The notes below the pieces were generated by a model that ran no database searches, was not told the origin of the DNA, and was given only the letters and a program-made list of their open reading frames with translations. This document shows positions 36,025-46,970 of a stretch of 64,000 bases of DNA, piece by piece. The first letter of the stretch is position 1. Each line of letters begins with the position of its first letter. The stretch is from SAR92 clade bacterium (GTDB lineage: Bacteria > Pseudomonadota > Gammaproteobacteria > Pseudomonadales > Porticoccaceae), in assembly GCA_004211905.1 (NCBI GenBank), contig SHBP01000005.1, forward strand, positions 1 to 64,000, in the 5' to 3' direction. Position numbers and translations under genes: made by a program.

Positions 36025-36717
36025 TCACCGGAGCGTATTTAAGAAGTTTTGGCGCAAATTGGTATCGGACTTGAACCGGCCGCCCATCGCACTTGTCTCT
36101 GTGCGTGAAGAAGCATCCATTATGCCTCTGGCCTTGACACAGTAGTGTGTGGCGTCCATGAATACTGCTACATCTTCCGTTTCGAGTAATGTTTGTAATG
36201 CGACCAAAATTTGTTGCGTCAGCCGCTCTTGAACCTGAGGTCGCTGAGCGAAAAACTTTACGATTCGGTTAATTTTAGACAGGCCAATAATCTTATCAGC
36301 CGGCAAGTATGCAACATTAGCAAGTCCGTCGATAGTCACAAAGTGGTGTTCACAAGTGCTAATTACCTTGACTGCTTTGACTTTAACCATTTCGTCGGCA
36401 GCCATTTTGTTGTCGATTAACGAAATTTTTGGAAACTCAGCGTAGTCTAGGCCAGAAAAAATTTCATCGACATACATCTTAGCGATTCTGTGAGGTGTTT
36501 CTTCAAGACTGTCGTCAGTCAAATCAAGCCCTAGCGCAGACACAACTTGAGTCATAGCGTCTTTAATTCTTGAGTATTTTTCATCGCGAGTGAGTTGTTG
36601 CCCACTTAATGGAGTTTCAAGGCCCCTTTCAATAAGAGCATTACGAACTAATTGGGCTTCGTTTGAGAGGCGACTGTGAAAAGCTACTTTGTTTTCAGCA
36701 ATGGCAGTGGATGGCAT
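36025..36717 (-). CDS. folE: GTP cyclohydrolase I FolE
   Basis: 230 residues from ATG 36717, which has AAGGAA upstream; the longer frame to 36789 has no such site. Zinc ligands Cys122, His125 (CEHHF) and Cys193 (HYCVKARG) are present, with [14 protein letters not shown] and GLSKINRIV. It converts GTP to dihydroneopterin triphosphate, the first step of folate and pterin synthesis. It converges on the alpha/beta hydrolase gene and diverges from prmB across a long non-coding stretch. Confidence 0.95.
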   Translation of the reverse strand: MPSTAIAENKVAFHSRLSNEAQLVRNALIERGLETPLSGQQLTRDEKYSRIKDAMTQVVSALGLDLTDDSLEETPHRIAKMYVDEIFSGLDYAEFPKISLIDNKMAADEMVKVKAVKVISTCEHHFVTIDGLANVAYLPADKIIGLSKINRIVKFFAQRPQVQERLTQQILVALQTLLETEDVAVFMDATHYCVKARGIMDASSRTETSAMGGRFKSDTNLRQNFLNTLR

Positions 36718-37178
36718 ATTTGAGTTTCCTTTACAGCTTTTAGTAAGCGTTGCATGTTTAAAACTACGTCGCAAATGCACCTTTAACATTCGAGTTATGA
36801 GCTCCTTGCTAGTGCATTATTACATAGTTTTTATCTAGATTTATAGCTATTAAATTTAAATGCTGGCCTGCGGCCTTTATCAAGATGAAGCTACTTAATA
36901 TCGGCTAGTACGCCAATTTCAAGAACCCTTTAGAACTGATTACGCTCTTTAAGTCATGAAAATCTACTAGCCTAAATTGTATGATAGTTCAGGTATTGCA
37001 TAAGCAATGTGGAGCTATCCTATAGATTATTGTCAGGCTGAAATTTTCGCTCGTTTTGGCGGATCACCTTAAGTGAAGGATGAAGCATAGCCTTAACATT
37101 AATGCATTTGCGTTGATACAAACAAAATGGATACTAAAGTAGCAATCGAAGGTAAAATGTCGTTCCTGCGGAGGTACT
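36718..37178. other. Non-coding divergent region between folE and prmB
   Basis: 461 bases without a supported gene. It should contain the promoters of folE (-) and prmB (+), but I cannot choose convincing -35/-10 pairs. A short GGCC/GGCC dyad around TGC lies near 36864-36877. No riboswitch-like or tRNA structure recognised. Confidence 0.5.
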
Positions 37179-38111
37179 ATGTCCAAAAAATATGAAGTGG
37201 CCCTTGGAGCGGAGAAAAATGGCTCTCGCTGCACGATTCACGATATGCTCAAATTCGGTGAGTCTTTGTTCGTTGAGAGTGGTGTTTATTTTGGCCATGG
37301 CACAGTCAGCGCTTGGGACGAGGCGGTATGCTTACTGGTTTTTGCACTGGGTTTAGAGTCCGAGGCTGATGAATCAGTTTTAGATGAAAACCTGACCGAT
37401 ATTCAGCAAAAAGAAATTAAAACCTTGTTTAATCGCCGTATTCAAGAGCGTATTCCAGCGCCTTACCTTACGGGGCAAGCCTGGTTTTGTGGGTTACCTT
37501 TTATTGTTGATGAGCGCGTTATTATTCCACGATCGCCAATAGCCCAATTAATTATGACTTATTTCGAACCATGGTTGGTGGAAAGTCCTCAGCGCATACT
37601 GGATCTTTGCGCTGGAGGTGGTTGTATTGGCATTAGCTGTGCTTATGGCTTTGATGAAGCTGACGTAGTACTCAGTGATATTTCAGAAGACGCACTGGCG
37701 GTCGCTGACCTCAATATTGGTAAGCATGGGTTAGGACAAAGAGTTAGCTCGGTCCACTCGGATCTATTCAGTGCTCTTTTGGGGCAGACATTTGACCTGA
37801 TAGTCAGTAATCCGCCTTATGTTGATGCTGAAGATTTAGCGTCGATGCCCGACGAGTTTCACCATGAGCCAGAGTTGGCGCTCGCCTCTGGTGCTGATGG
37901 ATTGGATTTTACGCGTCGTCTATTGCGTGAGGCCTCAGATTATCTCTCAAGTGAGGGTATTTTAGTTGTGGAAGTTGGTAATTCTTCGGTCGCTTTACAG
38001 GATGCTTTTCCCTTGGTGCCTTTTCTTTGGTTTGAGTTTGCGGAGGGTGATGGCGGAGTGTTTATGCTTACTCGCTCGCAGCTCGATGAGCATCGGGAAC
38101 TATTTCAATAA
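37179..38111 (+). CDS. prmB: 50S ribosomal protein L3 glutamine methyltransferase PrmB
   Basis: 310 residues with ATG behind GGAGG. The SAM-binding fold shows ILDLCAGGGCIGIS (about 143-156), and the catalytic NPPY is at about 211-214, followed by EFHHEPELALASG, the PrmB/HemK signature. The extended N-terminal domain with RIQERIPAPYLTG distinguishes PrmB from PrmC only moderately, but adjacency to aroC is the PrmB context in Pseudomonas. It methylates a Gln of ribosomal protein L3. Confidence 0.9.
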   Translation: MSKKYEVALGAEKNGSRCTIHDMLKFGESLFVESGVYFGHGTVSAWDEAVCLLVFALGLESEADESVLDENLTDIQQKEIKTLFNRRIQERIPAPYLTGQAWFCGLPFIVDERVIIPRSPIAQLIMTYFEPWLVESPQRILDLCAGGGCIGISCAYGFDEADVVLSDISEDALAVADLNIGKHGLGQRVSSVHSDLFSALLGQTFDLIVSNPPYVDAEDLASMPDEFHHEPELALASGADGLDFTRRLLREASDYLSSEGILVVEVGNSSVALQDAFPLVPFLWFEFAEGDGGVFMLTRSQLDEHRELFQ

Positions 38112-38168
38112 AACGCGTATAATGCGACCCTTAGTGGTGTTGCTCACAGAATAAGGTTGTTCAAAAGT

Positions 38169-39254
38169 ATGTCAGGAAATTCAATTGGAAAGCTATTTAC
38201 CGTAACTAGTTTTGGCGAAAGTCATGGGCCAGCGATAGGCTGTGTTGTTGATGGTTGTCCCCCAGGTTTAGAGTTATCGCCATCAGACCTCCAGGCTGAC
38301 CTAGATAGACGTAAACCAGGTCAGTCTCGTTATACCACTCAGCGTCGTGAGGACGATGAAGTTAGTATTCTATCTGGTGTTTTTGAGGGTAAAACCACGG
38401 GTGCCTCGATTGGAATGATCATTGAAAATCAAGATCAAAAATCAAAAGATTACAGCAAAATCAAAGACTTATTTAGGCCGGCTCATGCTGATTATACCTA
38501 CCATCAAAAGTATGGTGATCGAGATTATCGTGGTGGTGGGCGCAGCTCTGCTCGTGAAACAGCTATGCGTGTGGCGGCGGGCGGAATTGCTAAAAAATAT
38601 TTGAGGGAGGTGGCTGGTATTGAAGTATATGGCTATGTTTCCCAGCTTGGGCCAATTACAGCAGCTCGATTCGAAAAGAGTGAGATAGAGAACAACCCCT
38701 TCTTTTTTCCTGATTCGGATAAGATTGCTGACCTTGAAGCCTATATGCAAGACTTGTTAAAAGAAGGTAATTCAGTAGGCGCGAAGGTTACTGTGATTGC
38801 AGAGAACCTGCCCGTGGGGCTTGGCGAACCAATATTTGATCGATTGGACGCAGAGATTGCGCACAGTTTGATGAGTATTAATGCGGTTAAAGGGGTTGAA
38901 ATTGGAGCCGGTTTCGATTCTGTTAGTCAGAAAGGGTCGGAGCACAGGGATGAGTTAACTCCGGAAGGCTTTCTGTCGAATAATGCTGGCGGTATTCTTG
39001 GGGGCATTTCCTCTGGGCAATCGATTTTAGCGAACCTTGCACTCAAGCCGACCTCAAGTATCCGTATTCCTGGAAAATCCATAGATAAAACAGGAAAGCC
39101 TGCAGAGGTCGTCACCACCGGGCGTCATGATCCCTGTGTTGGTATTCGCGCTGTACCCATAGCAGAAGCTATGCTCGCAATTACCTTAATGGATCATTAC
39201 TTGCGGCACAGAGCACAGAATGCCGGCGTTGATAGCGGTTTAAAGCCTATTTAA
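38169..39254 (+). CDS. aroC: Chorismate synthase AroC
   Basis: 361 residues from ATG 38169 ([10 protein letters not shown], the standard family N-terminus; an in-frame TTG at 38157 would add four residues). [35 protein letters not shown] and [17 protein letters not shown] are the three family signatures. It makes chorismate from EPSP using reduced FMN. Its TAA stop overlaps the stop codon of the convergent LysR gene. Confidence 0.97.
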   Translation: MSGNSIGKLFTVTSFGESHGPAIGCVVDGCPPGLELSPSDLQADLDRRKPGQSRYTTQRREDDEVSILSGVFEGKTTGASIGMIIENQDQKSKDYSKIKDLFRPAHADYTYHQKYGDRDYRGGGRSSARETAMRVAAGGIAKKYLREVAGIEVYGYVSQLGPITAARFEKSEIENNPFFFPDSDKIADLEAYMQDLLKEGNSVGAKVTVIAENLPVGLGEPIFDRLDAEIAHSLMSINAVKGVEIGAGFDSVSQKGSEHRDELTPEGFLSNNAGGILGGISSGQSILANLALKPTSSIRIPGKSIDKTGKPAEVVTTGRHDPCVGIRAVPIAEAMLAITLMDHYLRHRAQNAGVDSGLKPI

Positions 39255-40135
39255 GCGTTTTTCTGGGAAACCCGCTCATTGTCTAACAATTGCAAAAAAG
39301 ACGTGGCAGCATTGGATAGAGTGCGCTTAGTGTGGCAAATATAGCCCAACTCACGCTGGATTGTTCGGTGAGGGAGTGGCATTACATGTAATTGATTCAC
39401 CAATGTTTCAGGAAGAACACTCCAACCTAAACCGACTTCGACCATCGTACTGATGGTTTCAAGATAATTTGTAGACATCGGCGACTTCAAGGGAATTTTC
39501 TCTGATTGGAACAGATTCTGAACAATTCGACCTGTGTAGGTGTTTAATCCAGGCAATATCACTGGAAAATTGGCAAGATCTGAGAGTTGTGGCTCTGACA
39601 ATTTTGAGAGAGGGTGATCTTTAGCACATATAAAGCGAAGTGGGTCGTTCCATATTTTCTGGCTCAGTATATTTGGATGGTGTTCGAGGGCAAGCGTGAT
39701 GACTGCGATCTCAGAGCGCCCATGCATAACCTGGTCATATGCTTTTTCAGAATCCATAAACTCAATATCTAACAAAACGTCCGGTTGTTCCTGAGCGTAG
39801 GTCTTCAACAGTGGTGGCAGACGGTGTAGCCCAAGATGGTGACTAATGGCAATTCGAAGGGTGCCTGTGGCTTTACCTGATAGGTCATTAATCGCCTGGA
39901 GGGCACTTTCATACTCGTTTAATATATGTTGCGCCCTTGGTAGCAGCTCGATGCCGGCTTCAGTGAGGGTGACTTGCCTGGCGATTCGATCAAATAATTT
40001 TTGGCCAATTTTAGATTCTAACAGCGCAATGCGCTTGCTGATCGTTGATTGGGTGACATCCAGTAAGTTTGCAGCTTCAGAAAATGATTTACTTTCAGCC
40101 ACCGCAATAAACGCATTTAGATTCTGATTATCCAC
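39251..40135 (-). CDS. LysR family regulator divergent from leuC
   Basis: 294 residues from GTG 40135, chosen because AAGGGAG (40142-40148) precedes it and because an ATG start at 40180 would put coding sequence over the operator dyads. The N-terminal winged helix (about 4-62) shows [35 protein letters not shown], and the periplasmic-binding-like effector domain follows. Divergence from leuCDB suggests it controls leucine genes, perhaps sensing isopropylmalate, as LeuO or LeuR-type proteins do; this is inference. Confidence 0.9.
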   Translation of the reverse strand: MDNQNLNAFIAVAESKSFSEAANLLDVTQSTISKRIALLESKIGQKLFDRIARQVTLTEAGIELLPRAQHILNEYESALQAINDLSGKATGTLRIAISHHLGLHRLPPLLKTYAQEQPDVLLDIEFMDSEKAYDQVMHGRSEIAVITLALEHHPNILSQKIWNDPLRFICAKDHPLSKLSEPQLSDLANFPVILPGLNTYTGRIVQNLFQSEKIPLKSPMSTNYLETISTMVEVGLGWSVLPETLVNQLHVMPLPHRTIQRELGYICHTKRTLSNAATSFLQLLDNERVSQKNA

Positions 40136-40152
40136 CGACTTCTCCCTTAGGT

Positions 40153-40189
40153 ATTCTATTTGAGAATGATATTTATTCATATTATGAAT
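40153..40189. promoter_or_regulatory. Two T-N11-A dyads between lysR and leuC
   Basis: Dyad 1 has arms ATTCT (40153-40157) and AGAAT (40163-40167). Dyad 2 has arms ATTCATA (40175-40181) and TATGAAT (40183-40189). Both obey T-N11-A, the LysR-family core. Their centres are 22 bases apart, two helical turns, matching the recognition and activation sites of this family. Confidence 0.65.
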
Positions 40190-40211
40190 TTATTTCATCA
40201 AAAAGCAAAGC

Positions 40212-40217
40212 TATAAT
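40212..40217 (+). promoter_or_regulatory. -10 element of the leuCDB promoter
   Basis: A perfect TATAAT hexamer lies 31 bases before the leuC ATG. The expected -35 position reads TTTATT, a poor match, consistent with dependence on an activator bound at the adjacent dyads. Confidence 0.6.
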
Positions 40218-40247
40218 GCCACCTAAATAGCTATTGGGATGAACGTT

Positions 40248-41687
40248 ATGGCGGGAAAGACGCTTTACGACAAGTTGTGGGATGCGCACCTGATTAAACA
40301 GAACGACGATGGTTCGTCAGTACTCTACATTGATCGACACGTATTGCATGAGGTGACATCACCTCAGGCGTTTGAGGGTTTGCGCTTGGCGGGTAGGTCT
40401 CCATGGCGATTGGACACTAACATTGCTACGCCTGACCACAATATTTCGACTGATCGTGAGGAAAGAGATGCTGGTGTCTCTGGCATTCCTGACGAAATTT
40501 CTAGGATTCAAGTAAAGACACTTGATGATAACTGTGATCATTTTGGCATTAAAGAATTTAAGATGAATGAAATGGGGCAGGGCATAGTCCATGTAATGGG
40601 TCCTGAACTCGGTGCCACTATGCCTGGAATGACAGTTGTGTGTGGTGATTCTCATACCGCAACTCATGGAGCTCTCGCATGTTTGGCACATGGCATTGGT
40701 ACTTCTGAGGTCGAGCATGTTTTGGCGACTCAGTGCCTAGTCACAAAAAAAATGAAAAATATGAGGGTCACCGTTAATGGCGAGGTAGGACATGGCGTAA
40801 CACCGAAAGATATCGTTTTGGCAGTAATTGGCAAAATTGGTACAGCGGGTGGAAACGGCCATGCAATCGAATTTGCCGGTTCGGTATTTCGCGATATGTC
40901 TATTGAGGGCCGCATGACGGTGTGCAATATGGCTATTGAGGCCGGTGCTAGAGTCGGTATGGTGGCGGTTGATGAAAAGACTATTAGGTACTGTGAAGGC
41001 CGTCAATTTGTGCCAAAAGGGGATTTGTGGAATCAGGCCGTTACATATTGGAAAACCTTAGTAAGTGACGATGATGCTGAATTCGATAGTGAAATTGAGA
41101 TGCATGCAGAGGATATAGCGCCGCAGGTAACCTGGGGGACTTCCCCAGAGATGGTAGCTCCGGTTACAGCGATTGTGCCTGATCCGAAGGATCAGCCAGA
41201 GGGTGATCGTCGAAAAGGGATGATACGTGCCCTTGAATATATGGGCTTAAAGAGTGGTATGCCGATTACTTCCATTGTAGTTGATAGGGTGTTCATAGGC
41301 TCTTGTACTAACTCACGTATCGAAGATATGCGCGAAGCGGCGATAGTTGCAAACGGTCGGCAGGTAGCAAGCACAGTGAAACAGGTACTCATTGTGCCGG
41401 GATCTCAGATGGTAAAGGCCCAAGCTGAAGCTGAAGGTTTAGATAAAATCTTTATACAAGCGGGTATGGATTGGCGAGAGCCAGGCTGCTCAATGTGTTT
41501 AGCTATGAATGCGGACAAATTAGGTGCTGGTGAACACTGCGCATCAACCTCTAATCGAAATTTTGAGGGAAGACAGGGAAATGGGGGCAGAACCCATCTT
41601 ATGAGCCCAGCTATGGCCGCAGCGGCCGCTGTGGCTGGACATATTGTTGATGTTAGACCCTGGTTATCAGAAGGAGAAGCAAGATGA
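40248..41687 (+). CDS. leuC: 3-isopropylmalate dehydratase large subunit LeuC
   Basis: 479 residues from ATG 40248 ([14 protein letters not shown], the usual start; GGGA lies eight bases upstream, while ATG 40239 is too close to it). Cluster ligands Cys353 (GSCTNSR), Cys414 and Cys417 (GCSMC) bind [4Fe-4S]. With LeuD it isomerises 2- to 3-isopropylmalate. ATGA overlap with leuD shows coupling. Confidence 0.97.
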   Translation: MAGKTLYDKLWDAHLIKQNDDGSSVLYIDRHVLHEVTSPQAFEGLRLAGRSPWRLDTNIATPDHNISTDREERDAGVSGIPDEISRIQVKTLDDNCDHFGIKEFKMNEMGQGIVHVMGPELGATMPGMTVVCGDSHTATHGALACLAHGIGTSEVEHVLATQCLVTKKMKNMRVTVNGEVGHGVTPKDIVLAVIGKIGTAGGNGHAIEFAGSVFRDMSIEGRMTVCNMAIEAGARVGMVAVDEKTIRYCEGRQFVPKGDLWNQAVTYWKTLVSDDDAEFDSEIEMHAEDIAPQVTWGTSPEMVAPVTAIVPDPKDQPEGDRRKGMIRALEYMGLKSGMPITSIVVDRVFIGSCTNSRIEDMREAAIVANGRQVASTVKQVLIVPGSQMVKAQAEAEGLDKIFIQAGMDWREPGCSMCLAMNADKLGAGEHCASTSNRNFEGRQGNGGRTHLMSPAMAAAAAVAGHIVDVRPWLSEGEAR

Positions 41688-42331
41688 AGGCTTTTACTCA
41701 GCACCGTGGTTTGGTTGGCCCTATGGATCGTGCCAACGTTGATACTGACATGATTATTCCCAAGCAGTTTCTCAAATCCATAAAGCGTAGTGGTTTTGGG
41801 CCGAATTTATTTGATGAGTTGAGATATTTAGATCAAGGAGAGCCAGGCCAAGACTGCAGTGATAGGCCATTAAATCCTGATTTCCCATTGAACGAGCCGC
41901 GTTACAAAGGCGCTTCGATTTTGTTGGCGAGAAAAAACTTTGGGTGCGGGTCTAGTCGTGAACATGCCCCATGGGCGTTAGAGGATTATGGTTTTAAAGC
42001 GGTGATTGCGCCTAGCTATGCAGATATTTTTTACAATAATTGCTTTAAGAATGGCGTATTGCCAGTCATTTTGTCTGAGAATGAAGTTGATGAACTTTTC
42101 CAAGAGCTTGCTAGTGATGAGGGCTACCACCTTAATATTGACCTAGCAGCACAAACGGTGACGACTGACTCAGGTAAAATATTTAGTTTTGAACTTGATG
42201 AGTTTAGAAAGGAATGTCTTTTGAGCGGGCTAGATGAGATTGGTTTGACCTTAACAAGCTCTGATCTTATTAAAGAATATGAAATTGAACGAGAAAAGCA
42301 GCATCCCTGGGTATTTGGAGCGATCAAATGA
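41684..42331 (+). CDS. leuD: 3-isopropylmalate dehydratase small subunit LeuD
   Basis: 215 residues. Visible features are the N-terminal [15 protein letters not shown] and [15 protein letters not shown], the swivel-domain signature of the aconitase-family small subunit. It starts in the leuC stop and its own stop overlaps leuB by ATGA, giving a strictly coupled leuCDB unit. Confidence 0.97.
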   Translation: MKAFTQHRGLVGPMDRANVDTDMIIPKQFLKSIKRSGFGPNLFDELRYLDQGEPGQDCSDRPLNPDFPLNEPRYKGASILLARKNFGCGSSREHAPWALEDYGFKAVIAPSYADIFYNNCFKNGVLPVILSENEVDELFQELASDEGYHLNIDLAAQTVTTDSGKIFSFELDEFRKECLLSGLDEIGLTLTSSDLIKEYEIEREKQHPWVFGAIK

Positions 42332-43404
42332 AAAATAGAAGAGTGCTTGTGCTACCCGGAGATAACATCGGGCCAGAAATTATTGCTGAAGCTGTAAAAG
42401 TTCTTGATCGTGTGAACGATAATTTTGAATTGAATATCGACCTTGAGTATGGAGATTTAGGTGGAGCTGCCATTGATGCTACGGGGGAACCCTGCCCGGA
42501 GGCCACCGTAATCAAAGCTAAGGCGGCAGACGCAATTTTATTGGGTGCGGTTGGAGGGCCAAAATGGGATGGTATTGAGCGTCACTTGCGCCCTGAAAAA
42601 GGGCTCTTAAATATTCGGTCCGCTCTGGATCTATTTGGTAATCTGAGGCCTGCAATTATGTACCCGCAGTTGGCCCATGCTTCATCACTGAAGGCTGAGT
42701 TTGTCTCTGGGTTAGACATACTAATTGTAAGAGAGTTAGTTGGCGGTATTTATTTTGGTGAGCCTCGGGGCATTAGAACGCTTAACAATGGTGAGCGTGA
42801 GGGCTTCAACACTTACAAATATGCAGAATCAGAAATTCGTCGCATTGCGCGAATGGCTTTTGAGGCTGCCATGGTCAGAGACAAACGTCTTTGCTCGGTG
42901 GACAAGTCTAATGTTCTAGAAGCAACCATTTTATGGCGAGAGATAGTTGAGCAGATTAGTTTGGAATATCCTGAAGTTGAGTTAAGTCATATGTACGTTG
43001 ACAACGCAGCCATGCAGCTGGTTAAAGAGCCTAAGCAATTTGACGTGATAGTTACAGGGAATATGTTTGGCGACATACTCTCGGATACAGCTGCAATGTT
43101 AACTGGCTCTATAGGCATGCTGCCTTCTGCTTCGTTGGATAAGAATGGAGTAGGTATGTATGAGCCCTGTCATGGTTCTGCGCCAGACATAGCTGGTGAG
43201 GGTGTCGCCAATCCTCTAGCAACAATTTTATCTGTGGCAATGATGTTGCGCTACTCACTTAACGCACCCAGTGCAGCAGATGCGATCGAATCTGCAGTTA
43301 GTTCGGTACTTGATGATGGGCTTAGAACTGGCGATATTTTTACAGAGGGAATGACCAAGGTTGGCACCGTAGATATGGGTAACGCAGTGGTTCGGGCCCT
43401 GTAA
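42328..43404 (+). CDS. leuB: 3-isopropylmalate dehydrogenase LeuB
   Basis: 358 residues. Visible features are [10 protein letters not shown] at the N-terminus, [14 protein letters not shown] for substrate binding, and [25 protein letters not shown], the decarboxylating dehydrogenase signature with the metal-binding Asp residues. It performs NAD-dependent oxidative decarboxylation in leucine synthesis. Last gene of the coupled leu operon, with asd 55 bases downstream. Confidence 0.97.
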   Translation: MKNRRVLVLPGDNIGPEIIAEAVKVLDRVNDNFELNIDLEYGDLGGAAIDATGEPCPEATVIKAKAADAILLGAVGGPKWDGIERHLRPEKGLLNIRSALDLFGNLRPAIMYPQLAHASSLKAEFVSGLDILIVRELVGGIYFGEPRGIRTLNNGEREGFNTYKYAESEIRRIARMAFEAAMVRDKRLCSVDKSNVLEATILWREIVEQISLEYPEVELSHMYVDNAAMQLVKEPKQFDVIVTGNMFGDILSDTAAMLTGSIGMLPSASLDKNGVGMYEPCHGSAPDIAGEGVANPLATILSVAMMLRYSLNAPSAADAIESAVSSVLDDGLRTGDIFTEGMTKVGTVDMGNAVVRAL

Positions 43405-43459
43405 ATATAAAACAATTATTAATAGACAATGTGTGATCATGAAGTCATAGGTAAATAAA

Positions 43460-44572
43460 ATGAACAAGACGGGATTAATTGGATGGCGCGGAATGGTTGG
43501 CTCAGTGCTTATGGAGCGCATGAGAGCTGAAGGAGATTTTGATCATATTGAGCCAATCTTTTTCACCACCTCTCAAGCAGGGCAGGCGGCCCCCAATGTT
43601 GGAGGCAAAGCTTCCTTGCTTGAAGATGCATTTAACATTGATGCATTGTATGAAATGGATATTATTCTGACTTGCCAAGGCGGCGATTACACAAACAGGG
43701 TATATCCGTTACTGAGAAATAATGGGTGGAACGGTTATTGGATTGATGCTGCCTCAGCTTTACGTACCAGTAACAAGTCAATTATTGTGCTTGATCCTGT
43801 AAATATGCCCTTGATCAAAAGAGGTATTGCCAATGACGTAAAGGATTTTATCGGGGGCAACTGTACCGTTAGCTTAATGCTAATGGGGCTCGGCGGCTTG
43901 TTTAATGAAGGTTTAGTTGAGTGGGCTTCCTCAATGACTTACCAAGCAGCCTCTGGGGCTGGCGCCAAGAATATGCGTGAATTGATTACTCAAATGGGTG
44001 TGGTTAATGAATCTGTAGGTGATAAGTTGATAGATCCTTCTTCAGCAATTCTTGAGATTGATCGCAAAGTTGCAGAGACTCTTAGAGGAGATTCACTTCC
44101 ATTAGATAATTGGGGATATCCCTTGGCAGGCAGTTTACTGCCTTATATAGATGTGCAGCTTGAGAATGGCCAAAGTAAAGAAGAGTGGAAGAACCAGGTT
44201 GAGACAAACAAAATCCTTGATCGCGAATCCAATCCTATTCCCCTAGACGGGTTATGTGTACGCATTGGATCTATGCGATGTCATAGCCAGGCGTTGACCA
44301 TAAAGCTGACTAAAGATGTGCCGATGAGTGATATTCATTCTATTTTAGGTGAAGCCAACCCTTGGGCTCAGGTTATCCCTAATGATCGCGAAGCTTCTTT
44401 AGCTAATTTAACCCCCGCTGCAGTCACAGGCTCGCTAGATGTACCCGTGGGTCGCCTGCGCAAGATGAATATGGGCTCTGGATATCTTTCAGCATTTACA
44501 GTGGGGGATCAGCTGCTCTGGGGAGCAGCTGAACCCTTGCGCAGAATGCTCCGGATCATAGTAAACAACTAG
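43460..44572 (+). CDS. asd: Aspartate-semialdehyde dehydrogenase Asd
   Basis: 370 residues, size and start ([17 protein letters not shown]) as in E. coli Asd. The catalytic Cys135 is in [10 protein letters not shown], and [16 protein letters not shown] carries substrate-binding and catalytic residues. It makes aspartate semialdehyde for lysine, threonine and methionine. The leuB-asd-fimV order is the Pseudomonas arrangement. Confidence 0.97.
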   Translation: MNKTGLIGWRGMVGSVLMERMRAEGDFDHIEPIFFTTSQAGQAAPNVGGKASLLEDAFNIDALYEMDIILTCQGGDYTNRVYPLLRNNGWNGYWIDAASALRTSNKSIIVLDPVNMPLIKRGIANDVKDFIGGNCTVSLMLMGLGGLFNEGLVEWASSMTYQAASGAGAKNMRELITQMGVVNESVGDKLIDPSSAILEIDRKVAETLRGDSLPLDNWGYPLAGSLLPYIDVQLENGQSKEEWKNQVETNKILDRESNPIPLDGLCVRIGSMRCHSQALTIKLTKDVPMSDIHSILGEANPWAQVIPNDREASLANLTPAAVTGSLDVPVGRLRKMNMGSGYLSAFTVGDQLLWGAAEPLRRMLRIIVNN

Positions 44573-44644
44573 CGTTAGAGTCGTATTTTAGATTGTCAAC
44601 TTAGCGCTTCAAGCTCTTAAATGACTCCTTGTTATTATATGTCA

Positions 44645-44679
44645 CTTATTCTGAGAGTCGCTCTGCTTCTAAGTTTTTT
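44645..44679 (+). terminator. Weak terminator candidate after asd
   Basis: CTTA/TAAG and AGAG/CTCT pair around a TCG loop, with a five-by-five internal loop between them, followed by six T residues. The tail is good but the stem is poor. Confidence 0.25.
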
Positions 44680-44754
44680 ATCATAGATTAAGCATGTGAT
44701 AGTTTGGTATGATTCTTGGCAACGACAATCTATTTACCCAACAGGGAAACGAAC

Positions 44755-46053
44755 ATGATAGCCGGTAAGATATCGTTTAAAGCTCCTTTTCTTTTGGCTA
44801 GCCTGCCACTTTTTCTAACTTCTGTAATTTTAGCAGCGGCTGTCGCTGCAAGTGAACTAGACTCAATATCTGATGAATTTTCACTTAAAGGCAGTGAGCT
44901 CGGGGTGCTTCAAGAGCTTTCAGCTGGAACCGACGAACTTTTGGTGAGTTTTGACCACGGCACAGAAACTAGCTCTCAGGTGGTGCGCACCGGAGACACA
45001 CTGTGGAGTTTGGCAGCTAAGCTCTGCCCACCAGAATCAACAGTTTGGCAGACGATGGATGCACTTTTTGCTGCTAACCCCAGTGCCTTTTTAAATGGTG
45101 ATCCAAGTAAAATTGTTATCGGATCAGATGTTGTCAATCCAGCTGATGATCTTATAGCAAGCCAATCAGGCGTTTTGGTTGCTCAGGAACTGGGCATAGA
45201 GGTTTATAATAACGGGGTCAATGAAGTTGCTTTAGGGAATGGAGCGATAGCGGAAGCTAAGCTTCAGGAGTTAGAGTATAACGAAATTGCAGAGCAAGAA
45301 ATTCCATATACCATTGTCAATGATGTGGCCAAAGAGAGAGACGGAGCGATAGAGGGACCCGATGAATCGAAGCTACAGAGTCAAGAAGTCAGTGTGGACT
45401 TTTCTCTTCTCGAGTCAGAGACATCAGAGTTGCTTGCGACAATTGATGCACTCACCAGTGAATTAAAAACATTAGAAGATAAACTAAAGGCAGAGCAGCA
45501 AAATAAGAATCAGATTATTGCACAGGCACAACGGTTAAATACCGCAGTTAAGATTTCACCGTGGATAGAGCAAACCGAATCTAAGGTAGCTATTTTTGTT
45601 GCAATTGTGTCGATAATCTTCGGCGCATCCCTCTTTAACCGTGCTCGTAGTAGAGAGAATGTGCCGCCTCCGTCGGATCGACTTGATGAATCTGATATTG
45701 GCGGAGAGGTCGATTATGTTAACTCGACTCCGGATGAGGATATCTTTCCTGACAACGCAGCCTCTAGAGAAGATGTTTTTGCGCAGACAAGTGAGGACCC
45801 AACCGATGCTCCTGGGTTTGAGTTTACGGATGACTTCAATCCAGAAAGTGGCGAGGACCTTGATTACTTGGAACCATCAGAAAGCATTGATCCAGTGGAT
45901 GTTAAGCTAGATCTAGCAGAAACCTACGCTGATCTAGGTGATATTTCGGGTGCGCGAGAGATTCTCGAGGAAATTATTAGTGAGTCCAATAAGGATGGTA
46001 TAGCAAGAGCTCAAGCCGTTTTGGAAAAATTAAACTTGGGTCTCTCAGAATAA
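44755..46053 (+). CDS. Short FimV-like LysM/TPR-cap protein
   Basis: 432 residues from ATG 44755, with AGGGA upstream; the frame opens earlier at a TTG without support. Order: signal peptide (about 1-32), LysM domain (about 78-128, VVRTGDTLWSLAAKLCP), coiled coil (about 220-262), transmembrane helix (about 278-295), acidic linker, and C-terminal FimV domain (about 388-432, LDLAETYADLGDISGAREIL). Pseudomonas FimV is about 900 residues and begins with a conserved periplasmic domain not seen here. Position between asd and truA confirms orthology. FimV organises polar type IV pili and cAMP signalling. Confidence 0.88.
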   Translation: MIAGKISFKAPFLLASLPLFLTSVILAAAVAASELDSISDEFSLKGSELGVLQELSAGTDELLVSFDHGTETSSQVVRTGDTLWSLAAKLCPPESTVWQTMDALFAANPSAFLNGDPSKIVIGSDVVNPADDLIASQSGVLVAQELGIEVYNNGVNEVALGNGAIAEAKLQELEYNEIAEQEIPYTIVNDVAKERDGAIEGPDESKLQSQEVSVDFSLLESETSELLATIDALTSELKTLEDKLKAEQQNKNQIIAQAQRLNTAVKISPWIEQTESKVAIFVAIVSIIFGASLFNRARSRENVPPPSDRLDESDIGGEVDYVNSTPDEDIFPDNAASREDVFAQTSEDPTDAPGFEFTDDFNPESGEDLDYLEPSESIDPVDVKLDLAETYADLGDISGAREILEEIISESNKDGIARAQAVLEKLNLGLSE

Positions 46054-46091
46054 ATTTGTGCGACTAATTTGACCTATCATCGAGCTTTACA

Positions 46092-46967
46092 TTGACTGAA
46101 CTAGGATGGAAGTACATTCCAAATTGCCGGATCCCAGAGGGTCAACATCTACCTGAGGGGGTGTCCCGTTATGCTGCCATTGTTAGCTATGACGGCTCCA
46201 GTTTTTGTGGGTTTCAAAAACAGAAACATAGTCCCTCAGTTCAAGAGGCTTTAGAGTCAGCTCTTTCATACGTTGCTAATGAGGCTGTTGTGGTCAGCTG
46301 CGCTGGTCGCACTGACACTGGGGTTCATGCGAGCTATCAAGTTATACATTTCGATAGCTTGGCTCAACGAGATGGCCATAATTGGGTGATGGGGGCCAAT
46401 GCCAAGTTGCCAGATTCCGTTGCTCTTGTTTGGGCCGACAATGTTGGTGAGGACTTCCATGCCCGATTTAGTGCTACAGCACGCACGTACCGCTATGTAA
46501 TAGCTTCACAGCAGACGCGTCCGGCAACATTGGCTGAGGGATTAACTTGGGTTAAATACCCATTGGATGTTCCTGCGATGAATAATGCCTGTGAATATCT
46601 TCTTGGAGAGCAGAACTTTACTGCCTTTCGTGGGGCGGGTTGTCAGTCTTTATCGCCTTTTAGAAATGTTGAGCGCGCGTGTGTGTATGAATCCGGACAG
46701 CTGATTGTGTTCGAGGTAACTGCTAACGCATTTGTGCTCCATATGGTTAGAAATATAGTTGGGTCACTGTTGGAGGTAGGCCTTCAGCGACAAACGCCAG
46801 GCTGGATACAGCAGCTTTTAAAGTGGGGCGATCGGTGTAAAAGTGCCGCTACAGCTTCGCCTTTTGGTTTGTATTTAGTCGGTGTGCGCTATCCCAGTGA
46901 ACATAAAATTCCAAAATTGCCTTTGGGCCCTATATTTCTGTCAAACCATACTGAGGGAGAGGGGTAG
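46092..46967 (+). CDS. truA: tRNA pseudouridine(38-40) synthase TruA
   Basis: 291 residues from TTG 46092; no strong ribosome site is visible, and GTG 46161 is an alternative that would trim 23 residues. The catalytic Asp75 lies in CAGRTDTGVHA, preceded by YDGSSFCGFQKQ. FTAFRGAGCQS and FVLHMVRNIVG are further family motifs. It modifies positions 38-40 of tRNA anticodon stems. It is three bases from trpF. Confidence 0.95.
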   Translation: MTELGWKYIPNCRIPEGQHLPEGVSRYAAIVSYDGSSFCGFQKQKHSPSVQEALESALSYVANEAVVVSCAGRTDTGVHASYQVIHFDSLAQRDGHNWVMGANAKLPDSVALVWADNVGEDFHARFSATARTYRYVIASQQTRPATLAEGLTWVKYPLDVPAMNNACEYLLGEQNFTAFRGAGCQSLSPFRNVERACVYESGQLIVFEVTANAFVLHMVRNIVGSLLEVGLQRQTPGWIQQLLKWGDRCKSAATASPFGLYLVGVRYPSEHKIPKLPLGPIFLSNHTEGEG

Positions 46968-46970
46968 AAA

